In this document: one piece after another, positions 34,493-46,683 of the stretch
Position numbering within the stretch: position 1 is the stretch's first letter
Layout of the letters: every line of letters begins with the position of its first letter
DNA from: Chlorocebus sabaeus
Taxonomy: Eukaryota > Chordata > Mammalia > Primates > Cercopithecidae
Assembly (NCBI RefSeq): GCF_047675955.1
Contig: NC_132911.1
Span: 21,164,565-21,228,564, forward strand
Reading direction: 5' to 3'
DNA: 64,000 nt
The notes under the pieces: model-generated
What the model was told of the DNA's origin: nothing
What the model saw: only the letters and a program-made list of their open reading frames with translations
Database searches by the model: none
Made by a program: the position numbers and the translations under genes

Positions 34493-34798
34493 GCCAGGCG
34501 CGGTGGCTCACGCCTGTAATCTTAACACTTTGGGAAGCAGAGGCAGGCGGATTACTTGAGGTCAAGAGTTCGAGACCAGCCTGGCCAACATGGCAAAACT
34601 CTGTCTACACTGAAAATATAAAAATTAGCCAGGCATGGTAGCACACACGTGTAATCCCAGCTCCCTGGGAGGCTGAAGCAGGAGAACCACTTCAATCTGG
34701 GAGGCAGAGGTTGCAGTGAACCAAGATCATGCCACTGCACTCCAGCCTGGGCAACAGAGTGACTCCGTCTCAAAAAAAAAAAGAAAGAAAGAAAGAAA
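34493..34798 (+). mobile_element. Alu element
   Basis: Forward Alu with an A/GAAA tail. AGAAACACTC before and AGAAACATTC after suggest the target-site duplication. Confidence 0.95.
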
Positions 34799-35099
34799 CA
34801 TTCTTGACTACTATTTAGCTTCACTCTCTAATTCTGCATGACCTTCGTTGTCCAGGTCCTAAGTGATCAGAAGCAGCATACACCAGAAAGGCCACACAAG
34901 CCAAAAACAAAACCCACAAAGGGTCTGTCCAGCCCATGCAAAAGAGCCAGGATTGCCGGAGTGTTGGAGTAGGCAGATGGCCAGAAGTAGGCAGGCAAGG
35001 GGGCCCCTGGGAAATGAAGTCCCAGAGATGCTGCCCACTGACACTCAGCAGAAAAGACAACGGCTACACTGGCTACTTCTGGCTTTGTGATTGGGCTCC

Positions 35100-35620
35100 T
35101 CTAGCCCTAAAGGGGACTTATCATGGCATAGCCAGAGATAAACGTGGTGGGACTTCCCTCACTAACAGGCATGCATACGCCTCCAATAACTCACCCAAGA
35201 GGAGAGTTTTGCTCATTGTAATAGTAAAAAACACAGCCCTGCATGGAGATTTTCAATGCCAATGAGACATGTAACATATAGACTAGCATGCACAGCCCTA
35301 CAGCAGGCATGCCCAAAGGAACCTCCCGAAACAACCCCTCACTCCCCTTCATGAATAATCAGGTCAGATTCTCATTAAGAGAGTCCCTCAGCACTAGCTG
35401 CTGCTGGCTCACTCTTCTGAGCAGCCTGCTCAGTCTTGTCCTTCAGAGTGCACTATCTCTTTAAATAAACACTGCTACTGCTATTTTTCCAGCCAGGTCA
35501 GCCGGCTCCCCGCTTGGAGCTTACTTCATCTTCCTTCAAGCAACTCTGCTGCTTAACCCTCACTGTGCGTCACTTGGCTGAATTCTTTCTCCCAAGTTAG
35601 ATAAGAATCAAGAATTCCCG
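35100..35620 (+). mobile_element. Possible class I endogenous retroviral LTR fragment
   Basis: CACTATCTCTTTAAATAAAC looks like an LTR poly(A) region, and CTTGGCTGAATTCTTTCTCC looks like the end of a gammaretroviral-type LTR. No coding remnants are attached. The left border and family are unknown, so this is tentative. Confidence 0.35.
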
Positions 35621-36409
35621 TACTTCCCAGTAAGAGAAGCACTTCAAGGAGAGCAACTTTGAAGACAGATGATCAAATTAATGAAAGAAGACAGAGCTGG
35701 CCTTCGATTCTTTCTCCAGCTTAACTTGAAAGGAACAGCTCAGATAGATATTAACACAAGGAAAAGCTACACTATTATCAAAATGGCAAGGACGTAGATA
35801 GTGTGAATGTATGAAAATTTAAACATGAAATCATGTTATGCAGTTAAAAAGCAGGAGACAATAGAGTTTATGCCCCCCAGTTACAAATGGAGAAAATGTT
35901 AAGTTATGAACCAACAAGATTCAGAAGTATATTTCAAAAGATGCTAATAGAAGACACTGTTCATTATGTTCACTTTTAATAAACTTGCCATATGATTGTA
36001 ATTATTTCTTTAACTTTAACTGAAGTAGGCCTCACGAATCCAGAGTTACTATAAACAGTGATTTCTCTAAGCCTTCTGTTAGAGAAAATGTTATGGGTTC
36101 TGGAAGCCTCAGCAAATTCAACTGACTCTCTGTCCTAAGACAAAGTGGCTGAGACAGAAAAGCCACCATCTCAGAGAAGACCTGGCTACTCTTTCCTGGG
36201 CTGCTGCAGATACTAGGGGCTTACAGGTTGGAGAGAGAGCCTAGGGCTATCCTGGGAAATGGCCACCAAACCCTTCAGGACACAACCAAGACCTCAGGGG
36301 GCTGCTGGAAATAGAAATCTTTGATCTCCTCCCACAAGAGGTCCTGACTTCTTCAAGAACCCCTCTACCCAGACCCTGCACAGAACCACACCCAGCCATG
36401 AGATCCAAT

Positions 36410-36547
36410 TTCTGAAGTCACGCGGACTGTGTTTGAACCTTGGCTCAGCTCCACTTGACTGTGTGATCTTGAGTAGGTAATTAAAGGAGGCCTCAGTTTC
36501 CTCATCTGCAAAATGGAGGTAAAAATGCTACTTAACTGCATATTTTC
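36410..36547 (+). repeat. MIR, left part (split by an LTR)
   Basis: TTTGAACCTTGGCTCAGCTC and GGCCTCAGTTTCCTCATCTG. The element continues after the LTR at 36905-37010 (TTAAATGAAATATCCAGTG, GAACAGTGCCTGC). Confidence 0.85.
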
Positions 36548-36904
36548 TGATATGGTTTGGCTGTGTCCCTACCCAAATCTCATCTAGAATTCCCATGTGC
36601 TTTGGGAGGGACCTGGTGGGAGGTAACTGAATCATGGGGACAGGTCTTTCCCATGCTGTTCTCGTGACAGTGAATAAGTCTCACAAGATCTGATGGTTAT
36701 TACAAGGAGCAGTTTTTCTCCACAAACTGTCTCTCTTTGCCTGCTGCTATTCATGTAAGACGTGACTTGCTCCTCCTTGCCTTCTGCCATAATTGTGAGG
36801 CTTCCCTAGCCACACGGAACAGTAAGTCCAGTTAAACCTCTTTCTTTTGTAAATTGCCCAGTCTTGGGTGTGTCCTTATCAGCAGTGTGAAAACAGACTA
36901 ATAC
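36548..36904 (+). mobile_element. Solo MST/THE1-type LTR inserted in a MIR
   Basis: It runs from TGATATGGTTTGGCTGTGTC to AACAGACTAATACA, with ATCTGATGGTTATTACAAGG and AAACCTCTTTCTTTTGTAAA inside. MIR sequence on both sides dates it as younger than the MIR. It is related to the copy at 17583-17942. Confidence 0.92.
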
Positions 36905-37010
36905 ATTCCTTGCAAGGATTAAATGAAATATCCAGTGAACAAATGTGTGTATGTGTGTGAACAGTGCCTGCAACACAGTGGGCACTCCCTCAACGCTCAC
37001 TGATGTGGTG
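36905..37010 (+). repeat. MIR, right part
   Basis: Continuation of the MIR at 36410-36547: TGCAAGGATTAAATGAAATA, AGTGCCTGCAACACAGTGGG. Confidence 0.8.
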
Positions 37011-37194
37011 ATTAACATTAGGAGGCTCCACCACCCAATCCTTAGCATAAGACACCATTTAGAAGGCAGGAGCTATGTCCCTTCAAGCCAAAGGGCCACG
37101 TTCTCGCTGATCTACTAACAAGCACCTCCTCTGTTAGCACAGGGCCACACAACGAGGGTTTGTTACCATCACTGCGTGGTAATCGAACAGTTCT

Positions 37195-37310
37195 CTGACA
37201 TTGGTATCATTGCTCCATTTTGCTAAGGAAATAGAGCCCTAGAGAGGTTAATTAACTCACAAATAACACAGTAGCAAGGCCAGAAGACTTAGGTTCAAAT
37301 CCTAGCCCCA
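37195..37310 (-). repeat. MIR fragment
   Basis: CTCCATTTTGCTAAGGAAAT, CCTAGAGAGGTTAATTAACT and GGTTCAAATCCTAGCCC, reverse orientation. Confidence 0.7.
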
Positions 37311-38714
37311 AAGCCAGTGGGTTTTCTGGGTTTTCCCTTCTGCTGTGCTGTCCCCAGTCCCCAACTCTGCCCAGCCCCCTACCCGTACCCCTCTCTCCCA
37401 TACCCCTCTTCAGTGTTCTGAAGCCACAAAATAAAGGTTTCTTTCTCTCCTGCAGCCATCCAAGGGAGTTACTGTGCTGCCACCTGCCTCCTTGGCTCCC
37501 CTTTCCCATCCAGCCTGGAGCTCACCCAGTGTCCCCTCTCTCCTCTGGGGGAGCCACGAAGGTGACCATGGGAAATGACCTAAGAGGGCTGTGGCTTGAG
37601 TACTGAACCCTGGCTGACCAGAAGCAATCAATCAGACCCCAGCCACCACCAAGAGACCAATATGCCAACCACAGCAAGTCTGCTCTGGAAGAGAGTCAGG
37701 AGGGCCTAGATGGGACAGAGGCCAACCCAAGTCCACCTGGATCTTCCCACAGGGCCCAGAGATGGGAGCCAAGGCCACATCCTCCTCCACGAGACCGCCA
37801 TTGGATACACTCCTTCGCATACTCCAAAAACACAAGCAGATGGGCAGATCCCCTTCTCTCCACTTCTCTCCCCAATCCCTTCACCTATGTTCCAAACCTC
37901 TTATTACCAGGGAAGAGGAGAAAGAATTAAACGTATGCATCATTTGATTTTAATTGAAGGACTGTTCTATTTCATTGAACTGCTAAGTAAGCTGAACAAG
38001 AGATTGTGTTTACATAAGCAAACCCCGAGTCACTATAGACTTGCTGTCACATTAAGTCAATACTTATGAAGGCTCTCTATTTAATTATTCAGTGAGGACT
38101 GACTTATTATTGTGTTAAGAGTGTGGTTAGCCTTGAGCTAGGTAGCCAGCCAGCTGAAAGATTTCTTTCAACTTTCTCTGAATGCTGATATGGTTCTTGC
38201 TGGTGGTAAGAGGATGGGTTTCTTCCCTTTCTCCCTCCCCACCCCTCCCCTCCCCTCCTGCTCATGAGTAGAAAGAACCAGGTTTACTCCCTTGAGGAGC
38301 GGATGGCAGGTGCCCCTGCAGTGATCACTCTCTCAAATGCTCTTCCTAGACCAGTAATTTGTCCTAAGACCCTGACAACTGAAGTCTCATTAGCCAAGTT
38401 CTTCTGCTCTTAGTTCTAGCAGCTCCAGCCTTCATTCTTCCCATTCCCGATTCTGAAGACCTCCTACTCAAAGACCCAGACCCCTCCCCAGCTCTGTTAC
38501 TCCCAACATTGCCTCTCCTTTCAACTTCCACAGACTGTGTTTCTCAGCCTCACAATCCATGCAAACCCTATTATTCCACAGCATCTTGTTACAAAGACTC
38601 AGATAGGTTCTTGCATCAAATCCCATTTCCTGAAATACGACATACGGAGAAAAGGTCAGACATGAATGTTCAGCCTCAACTGAGTGGCATTTTAGGCTTA
38701 GCATGAACTCCGAA

Positions 38715-38935
38715 GAGGCAGAAAGCACAGTGGCTGAGAGCAAAACCCCAGGCACCAAATCCCCTGGGTTCAAGCCCCAGCTCTGCCAGTCACAAAGGGA
38801 ATAGTCTGGGGCAACTCACCTTTCTGTGACTGAACTCCTTATCCATAAAAGGGGGCAAGGAGTTTCTGGGAAGAGTAACTGATTCCCAAGAAGTACAAGG
38901 GACCATGCCTGGCATGCCAGCCTTGGCTGTTACGA
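38715..38935 (+). repeat. MIR element
   Basis: CACAGTGGCTGAGAGCAAAA, GGGTTCAAGCCCCAGCTCTG and ACCATGCCTGGCATGCCAGC, forward. Confidence 0.8.
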
Positions 38936-39129
38936 GAAGCCCTATGTATTTCTAGTCTAAGTTCCTGAAGGAGAAGTCCCTGGGCTTCCATAACCCATCT
39001 TTGCCACCCCGACCCTCATCCATGATCAGGATGTACTGATTTCTGCCATCTCATCTCTCCTCTCTCCCATCCCAAACCCTATAGCAACTTCAAACACACA
39101 CGTTCTCCAACCATGATGTTTCATACGCC

Positions 39130-39440
39130 TTGGTCCTATGTTGCTTCCCTTGCCGAGAAAGCCTTCACCAGCCACATGCTCCTTCAACTTTCTCCAGTTC
39201 ACCCTTCCAAACCCAGTTCAGGTACCAGTTCTTCCAGAAAACCTTCCCTGAATGCCTTCCCCCAACTCTAATCATGTTTCACAAACTCCGATTATTGCAC
39301 TTGCATCACTGTATCATAACTTACATTTTAAATATGTTTCTCCTATTAAGCTATGAGTTCCTTCAGAATAGAAACCATCTTATTCATGTTTAAACCTTCA
39401 GTGCCCAAAGAAGTGCCTGACACCCAAAAGGGACTCAGTT
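39130..39440 (+). repeat. L2 3' end
   Basis: CCAGAAAACCTTCCCTGAAT, GAGTTCCTTCAGAATAGAAA and AGTGCCCAAAGAAGTGCCTG, forward. Confidence 0.75.
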
Positions 39441-39474
39441 GCCACTGGATGGAGGGAGGAAGAGAATGATTAAG

Positions 39475-39545
39475 AAAAAAAAAAAAAAAAATGGAGGGGA
39501 AGGGAGGGGAAGGAAGGAGAAGGGAGGGAAGGGAAGTGAAGGGAT
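39475..39545. repeat. A-run followed by GGGGAAGGA repeats
   Basis: An 18-base A-run and then a short purine tract (AGGGGAAGGGAGGGGAAGGA). Confidence 0.8.
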
Positions 39546-42500
39546 TGGTTGATTAGGACTGTGTCTGGAGGCACAGAGGACTTTCTCTAAGCAGCAGGAG
39601 ATCTAAGAACTCTCCTAACACCTCCCCTTGAAAAGTAAAACTATAGGCAGATCTTCAGCTAGCACACAGCAAAATGTGTCAATGTTTCATTAACTTGAGC
39701 ACCAAGACAGCTCAGCTCCCAAAAATGCCCTCCAGTGTGTCTGCCTTTCCCCCGCTTCCTCTTATCCTCCCTGGTGGTGGTTAGAAACTTGGAAAAGTGT
39801 CTCTGCTTTCTCTGATAACAGCCATTCACTAAAGGAGGCCCCAGTGGCCTGTGAGAATTAGCACATCCTTAAGCACCACACTTAACACGAGGAAGTGCCT
39901 TGGGACCTACAGAGGAGAATCCAATGGGTCCCTGTGGAGGAAGGCTGGGTAGAGTGTCCACTCTCAAACACGGAGAAGGGCAAAGGAAGTCAGAGACGAG
40001 GCGGAGGATTTGGGACAAAATGCCTGCTGCACCTCTCCATGTCTAAGTGGCTGTGATACCCACACAAAAGAGTGTTTGGGAGAAGAAACCAAACCACCCT
40101 CTGCAAAACTAGCTCTGAAAAACAGAATTCACTGTATACCTGTTTATGATCTTTCTTCTTGGGAATAAGAAAAAGGCAGTCCAATTGCACCCAAATTCTC
40201 TTCAGCTTTCAGCACAGGAGGGAAAGCAGGGAGAAAGACACTGATGTGAGCACCGTGGGCTGGAGCCTGCCCACCACATCCCGGACCCACCAGGAAGCAG
40301 GGAGGACAAGGCATGGCCGGGGTCTGCTCTAAAAAAGCACAGGGCAAATATATTCTCAGAGCCACAGGCTTCAGGGGGCATCGGCCCCTCCATTCCAAGC
40401 CTTCTAGAGAAAACTGAATAGACAAATATTTTTCCTAGCAGGCAAATATCTGGGCAGCTATGCCACCACTAGGAGTCTTTCTCGTTATATAGACTAATGA
40501 GAACGCTGTGCTTCTCTAGAGCAGTTTATCAAGGCAACATCCATTATAAATGACATTTTTCTTGAACTAACAAAGGATGTGAGGCTGGGGGGAACCAGTT
40601 AAAAGGAAATGTTTAGCTAATCCCAGAAACCATTCAGAAATTAATTACACACCCCCTTGCTAGCCAGCGCTTTTCCCTCTTTGTGCCCTTCCTCCTACTT
40701 GGACTCCCTGCCCTGTCCGCCCACCTCCTGGCCACCTGAGCCAGGAGCCAGGGAAGGGAGCCACGTAGGCTCCCAGGAACACAGCGCCTTAGGAGGAGGG
40801 TGAAGTCTTAACAGCAGCATCACTGGAGCATATAAGACCAGATTATTTGTGGTCCCAACTTGCTGATGCAAGATGAAAAATACAGCAAACTGCAGCTGCT
40901 GAACTCAGCTCTTTTTCTTTTTCTTCCCTCTTTTCTCTTAGCTGAGGTTAGTGTTTTACAAAAAATAAAATCCATGAACTGGGGGGTTTCTAACCTGTCA
41001 GCTTAAGTTCAGGTGCACAGAATACGGCATCCAGGGAGGAGAGAACATGGGCCCTTGGTCTCGCCCGCATGCAGTGAGCTCTCCCACGTGTCCCCACACG
41101 CAGACCCACACGAAGGCCCTGCCGCTCCAACCGAAGCATGCACGCCACACACCCTCAGCAAAAGAGTCCCCTTTTCCCCCCAATCAGAGGCCCTCTCCCT
41201 AAGCCCTGAATCCTGGGTCCTCTCTATTTCTACCCTCCGACTCCAAAACAGGTGACAACGTTAGATGTCCTTTTGACATCGGAGACTGGGAGCCATGCCC
41301 ATGGCCTGGAAGCCAAGGCCTCCCCATGTAGGCAGTGCATGCCCCAGCACTGGTTACATACAGCTACAGTCTTGCCATGAATCACCTCCCACCAGTGCCT
41401 CCCCACGTGGAGTGGGCTGGATAAAAATCAGAGGGGACACAGCAGACCACTCAGGCCAGGGAGAGCAGGCAGTCACTGCGTCCCTCTGGATTTGTTACCA
41501 ACTCTCTCAAAACCTGTACTATAAAGAAATTGAGCCATCAGGACCCAGGTGCTTCTGAGAATTTGAACTGAAGCCTCTGGCTTCATACAAGGATAAGATA
41601 AAGCATCCAGGTAGACTCTTCCCACAGGGCAGAAAGTGGATGGGACTCCCATGTAAAGTTCTAACACCAAGCAAGAAGGAACGAGGAGACTCTTAGCTCA
41701 TCAAGAGTTTGAATGCATTTATCTTAGAACAGGCAGGTTCTGGCATCTGGCAAGGTTCTTCATTTCTTCTACTGAGGTCCCTCTTACCACCCTGCAGGGC
41801 TCTGCCAGGAGACAGGATATAGAGGTACAAGGTACCAAAGGAAGAAACATCTGAGTCTAAATCCAGACACAAGAAAGGGCAGACCCAGGAAGAGAAGGAA
41901 GGCCAGCAAGGTCAATGGGACTGCAGAGAGCAGGAAATAGATCTAGCCACAGGAAAGTTTTCTGGAGCTGGAATCTCTACATTCCCCGGAGGGCCTGGAT
42001 GCATGAACAGAAGCCTTGCCAGGCACCAGGACCCCAGCACAGGGCAGAAGGAGGCCTCTGTGGGTTCCACCACCAACCTCTGATTCTCTCCAGTGGGTGG
42101 AAGGAACGACCCCCCCACCCGCCCCTCCAGGTCCACTGGGAAGACTTGTGGTCCCCCTGGGAAATTTTGCAGCAGGAGCAAGGTCGCCAAAACCACTCAC
42201 TCAGTCCTCTTCTCAACAGGCTAGAAAGTGGGCTGGCTATAAGACCATTGGCCATGCAGCACTTCCTGCAGAACAAACTCCAGTTCCTTCATCCTGCTTG
42301 TGCAGCAGGTATCTGGGGTGCTAGGTCAAAGGCAATCTTGGTGTGTCAGCCAAGGGGAGTCCCCACAGCAAGTGGCAGAAGACAGGGGCTGACTCAACAA
42401 ACAAGCCCCAGGGAACGAAGTCAAACAGGGCAGAAGGAATGGAAGCTGGCAGGGTAGAGTGTATGGAAAGCCAGAGACCATGGCCCAGGCTCACCAGGAA

Positions 42501-44029
42501 ACAAGAGAGGCCATCTGCCCACAGAGGGGACAATACCTTCAGAGCTACAGAATCTGCAGGGAGGAAAGTGAACCAGGATGACTACCTCTGACCCCAGGCC
42601 CTAGGGAACAATCCTCCACTTCCTGCACAGATAGGTAACTGTCCCAGCAGCAGAGCCTGACAGTATCTCCCTGCAGATGGTCTTGCACGGGGGGCCTGGT
42701 GTTTCTTGGTGTTCCATCTCACTGCCCCTTGACCACGGGAGATATACCAGATGTCCTTACAGGCAGACTTTCATCCAGATATTGCCGGGGGGTCAGTGTG
42801 GGGGAGTTGAGAAAAGCAAGCAGATTCCCAGTATCGCCACTCTGGAACGAAGCACCGTGAGTTCTGATATATGCAAATCTGTGGCAGTGAGGAAAGTCGA
42901 CCAGTGGCACAGCTAATAGGAGGACTATTCCTTGAATGGCCATTTGATAGACTCCTCTGCAAGTAATGGACTGATAAAAACACTGCTGGAAGGCCTTAGA
43001 CAAAGCCCTGTAAACCAGGAGGCAAACTGGGAACGGCAATTCGAGACCAGATGGCTGGTGATCTGCAAGCAAAGGGTCTGCAGGGGGTGAAGTCTGACAT
43101 TTTAATGAAGGTACTCAGGGCCCTGAGACAATGGCAAGGCTGTGTGCACACAAACAACATAAAGGAAACCAAGAACAATCCCATCCCAGGAGCATTCAGG
43201 AGTTGGCAGGGGAAGTATTAGCCCCCTTGACACCTCCCCACTAAAGGCCCACCCCTAGGCTCAAATATAGGTAGCACATGGAATGGCATCATACAGAATC
43301 CCTGATGGTGGAGGTCTCTGTGGGAAACATACGATGTTTTGCCTCGGCTGCAATGGCCAGCAGCAATGGGGGCCTGTCCTCTAGTTCCTGGACACTGGCA
43401 CAGTCCCTGGACACCAGCACAATCCTTGGACACTGGCCTTCCCGGCTAGGCCTTCCTCCTACTCATCCTCACACTGCAAACCTTCCTAAACCCATCCTGC
43501 TTGACTGACTCTGATTTGAAAGGGATTTGCAGGGGACAGCAACAGACATGAGTGTAGGATGTCACCCAAGCTTCCATCTTCAAAGCAGAGCCAGCCAGTC
43601 TGGAGAGGCTGAGAAGCCAAAACTAATACCAGTTCATCTCAAGAAGATTCCTGACTTCCTCCCGAAGCAGATACCTCAGGGCTGGGTTGTTCCGATCGAG
43701 CTCCTGATGAAGAGTGAGACTTGCAGACCAGATCCTACCACAGAGCAATCGGCAGCTGTGGTCAGCAACAGGATGCTGAAGGGCCTCAGTGGCTTCAAGA
43801 GGGCAAGAGGCCAGGGCAGAAGCCCTTCACAGAAGCCCAGTGAATGCCCAGCCTGGGGCGGGGGTACAGCCACCAGTATGCGGAGCCAGCCAAGACACTC
43901 AGGCTGAAACGTGTACTTTAGAAACCTGTATTTTTATGCTGTTTATGTTTTCTATGATTATTTCCTTTTAGTCCTGCCTTTATATTTACTAAGAGACCAA
44001 CCAAACTCAAAATAAATAGTAATATCTAA
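39546..44029. other. Intron DNA without recognised repeats
   Basis: About 4.5 kb with almost no element I can name. 40430-40665 is AT-rich with homeodomain-like words. 42600-43520 is moderately GC-rich unique sequence that I could not classify; a 19-bp triplication sits at 43387-43440. Confidence 0.4.
43387..43440. repeat. 19-bp tandem repeat, about three units
   Basis: CCTGGACACTGGCACAGTC, CCTGGACACCAGCACAATC, then a partial CTTGGACACTGGCC. Confidence 0.85.
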
Positions 44030-44225
44030 CAATTTTGAGTGTTTACTAGGTGTTTGCTAAGCACTCTAAAAGCATTAGTGCATTTAATCCTCATGAACAC
44101 CCTGAGACACACAGGTAGTGCAAAATTCCCCACTTTACAGAGAAGGAAGCTGAGGTTTAGAGCAACTAAATGACCTGTGGCACACCCAGGAAGTGTGGGG
44201 CCTGGACTTGAGCCCGGATCTCTCT
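44030..44225 (-). repeat. MIR element
   Basis: GTGCATTTAATCCTCATGAA, CCCACTTTACAGAGAAGGAA and CCTGGACTTGAGCCCGGATC, reverse. Confidence 0.85.
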
Positions 44226-44848
44226 GCAGTGCAAGCCCAAGGCCCGCCGGTCCTCTCAGAGGCATGCACAGGTTGGGGCTGCTGTTCCAACACGCATCCG
44301 GCATCACCCTCTGGGGCTGGGTGTGGTAACGGCAGCAGAATCCAAGAGAGACCCCAGGATGGGAGTGACAGTCACAAGGACAGAGCCAGAGCTGCCTGAT
44401 CTCGAACGCTGTGGCTCTCTCTCCTGAGAGTCCCCCTGAGCTAGGTGCTGGGTTTTGTTGCCAAGAGGAAAGCCAGGCCCTTCCAAAGAGGCAGCCCCCC
44501 TATTCTTGGCCCCTGCCCTCAAAACAGTGGTCTATTTCCAGCACCTCCCTCTGCCAAGAACACCGCAGTCATCCCTCACCCCGGGTGGACTCCACTCCAC
44601 CCTTTCCAACCAGAGCTCTGGCACCCACCCACTTCCTCTCCCTTTGCTCAGAAATCCCCCTTCCCGTTTCCAGGTCTTCCTTAAGCTGTACCTGCGCATC
44701 TGAGCCCCTGCTGCCCAGCTCTCGGGGGATATTAACTGTCATGAAGGCAGCCGGGTACCACCCACTTTAGGGATCACAGCAACATGAACAAGACAGTCCT
44801 TCTCTGGCTGGGGACAGCCCCTGAAGAAGCCTGAGAGACCCCGCCTCA

Positions 44849-45206
44849 CTGGCTTCCTAGGGCGGCTGTAAAAAATTACTACAAACTCGGTGGCTTAAAA
44901 TAACACAAGTTTGTTCTCTCACAGTTCTGGAGGCCAGAAGTCCAAGATCAAAGTGTTGGCAGGACCTTGCCTCCTCTGAAGGCTCCATGGAGGGGCCCTT
45001 CCTTGCCTCTTCCGGCTTCTGGTAGCACCCAGCATCCCGTGGCTTGTGGCTGCACCACTTCAACATCTGTGTTCATCATCTCACCGCCTTCTTCCCTGTG
45101 TCTCTGTGTGTCCTCCCGTCTTATGAGGACACCGGCCACTGGATTTAGGGCACACCCTAATGTGGCATGATCTTGTCTTAATTACATCTGCAAAGACACT
45201 ATTTTC
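44849..45206 (-). mobile_element. MLT1-type LTR, part 1 (split by an Alu)
   Basis: Reverse MLT1: TTCCTAGGGCGGCTGTAAAA, GTTCTGGAGGCCAGAAGTCC and AATTACATCTGCAAAGACAC. It resumes at 45475-45560 (CATTCTGAAGTTCCAGGTGG, TTCAACCCACCAC). Confidence 0.88.
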
Positions 45207-45474
45207 TAATTTTGTCTCCCAGGCTGGAGTGCAGTGGCCCAATCTCAGCTCACTGTAACCTTCTCCTCCCCAGTTCAAGCAATTCTCCCACCTCAGCCTC
45301 CTGAGTAGCTGGGACTACAGGTGTGCGCCACTACACCTGGCTAATTTTGTATTTTTAGTAGGGACTGGGTTTCACCATGTTGGCCAGGATGGTCTCAATT
45401 TCCTGACCTCGTGATCCACCCACCTCAGCTTCCCAAAGTGCTAGGATTACAGGCGTGAGCCACCGTGCCTGGCC
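45207..45474 (-). mobile_element. Alu inserted in an MLT1 LTR
   Basis: Reverse Alu without the usual T-run. AAAGACACTATTTTC before and AAAGACCCAATTTTC after form the target-site duplication. Confidence 0.95.
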
Positions 45475-45560
45475 CTAAAGACCCAATTTTCAAACAAAGG
45501 CCACATTCTGAAGTTCCAGGTGGACATGAATGTTGGCAGACATTATTCAACCCACCACAC
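45475..45560 (-). mobile_element. MLT1-type LTR, part 2
   Basis: Continuation of the LTR at 44849-45206: GGCCACATTCTGAAGTTCCA and ATTATTCAACCCACCACA. Confidence 0.85.
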
Positions 45561-46683
45561 TCATCAATCCCTTCTGTTTCTACGAGGTGTTTGGTCTCAC
45601 TTCCCTCACCCCAATTTAATTCAGATGCAGGCCAAACCCTCTGTGAGTCCAGACTGAGTGGTCACTCCTCCAAGGAGAGGCTTTCGCTCTCCAGGGTCAC
45701 AGGCTCTGTTGCCACTTGGGGCTGGGCCCTACCTCCCATGGGAGCGGGGGGACAGGGCCTCCCTTGCCTCTGCTAGGGGCTCCTCTATGTAAGAACAGAG
45801 GATGGGGTTCTCTCCAGGTGCAGTCCCCAGGCCCTGGACTTTGCTGGGGCACAGGTCCCAGTGTGCTCCTCTAATCCATGTGCTCTGCCAGGGCAGAAGT
45901 CTGTGGGGCTTGAGCCTCAGCGCACCACGCCTGGACACCACCTCCCCATCACGGCCTCCTGCAGAAGGCAGGCTGGATGACCAAAAGCATGGTTTGGGTT
46001 CCTAGATTCCCAGTACCCTTTCCCCAAGGCCAGGTGTGCTCCAGACCAGGGTTAGACAGGCCACGTCAGCCAGAACGGCAGGGTGGACGCTGCTGCTCCT
46101 CATCTACCCGCAGATAGCAGCCTCCCCTCTGGGCCTCCCTCAGTCTTTGAGGCCCAGGCCAATCGTCTGTCCTCTCCTTACCACTGCAATCTCTCTGCAA
46201 TGACAGCCCATGTCCAGGGACTGTCTGGATTCATGGAAAATACTTTGATTATTTTCCAGAGGATAAACAAACGGGGGTTATTTCCATAGTAAAAATGCCA
46301 GCTGGATATTAAAACAAAAGTGTGCAGATGTACCGTGCAGATGAGTCTGGGCTGCTCTTCAGCCCAGGCACACTCCTTCTACCATAGGAAGAGTTCTAGA
46401 AAATGCACGGGCAAGGGCAACATCAGAAAACAAACTCCTCATCACACACATTAGGCACATGGTAATAGACAGTCGAAAGTAATTTAGTTTGTGGGACTCC
46501 CCGTCCACAGGCCACCACACAGCACTGATTCCAGATACGGGCCAGGATGTGCCTGCCCACTGTGGTTCTCAACCCTCACCATGAACAAAATCCCCCAAGG
46601 AAACCAGGACACACTGGCTTCCCAGGCCCTACATCCAAGGATTCTGTTTCCACAGGTTTTAGGAGGGACCCAGGAACAAGCTG
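45561..46683. other. Intron DNA, unclassified
   Basis: No exon or repeat family could be assigned. Confidence 0.4.
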
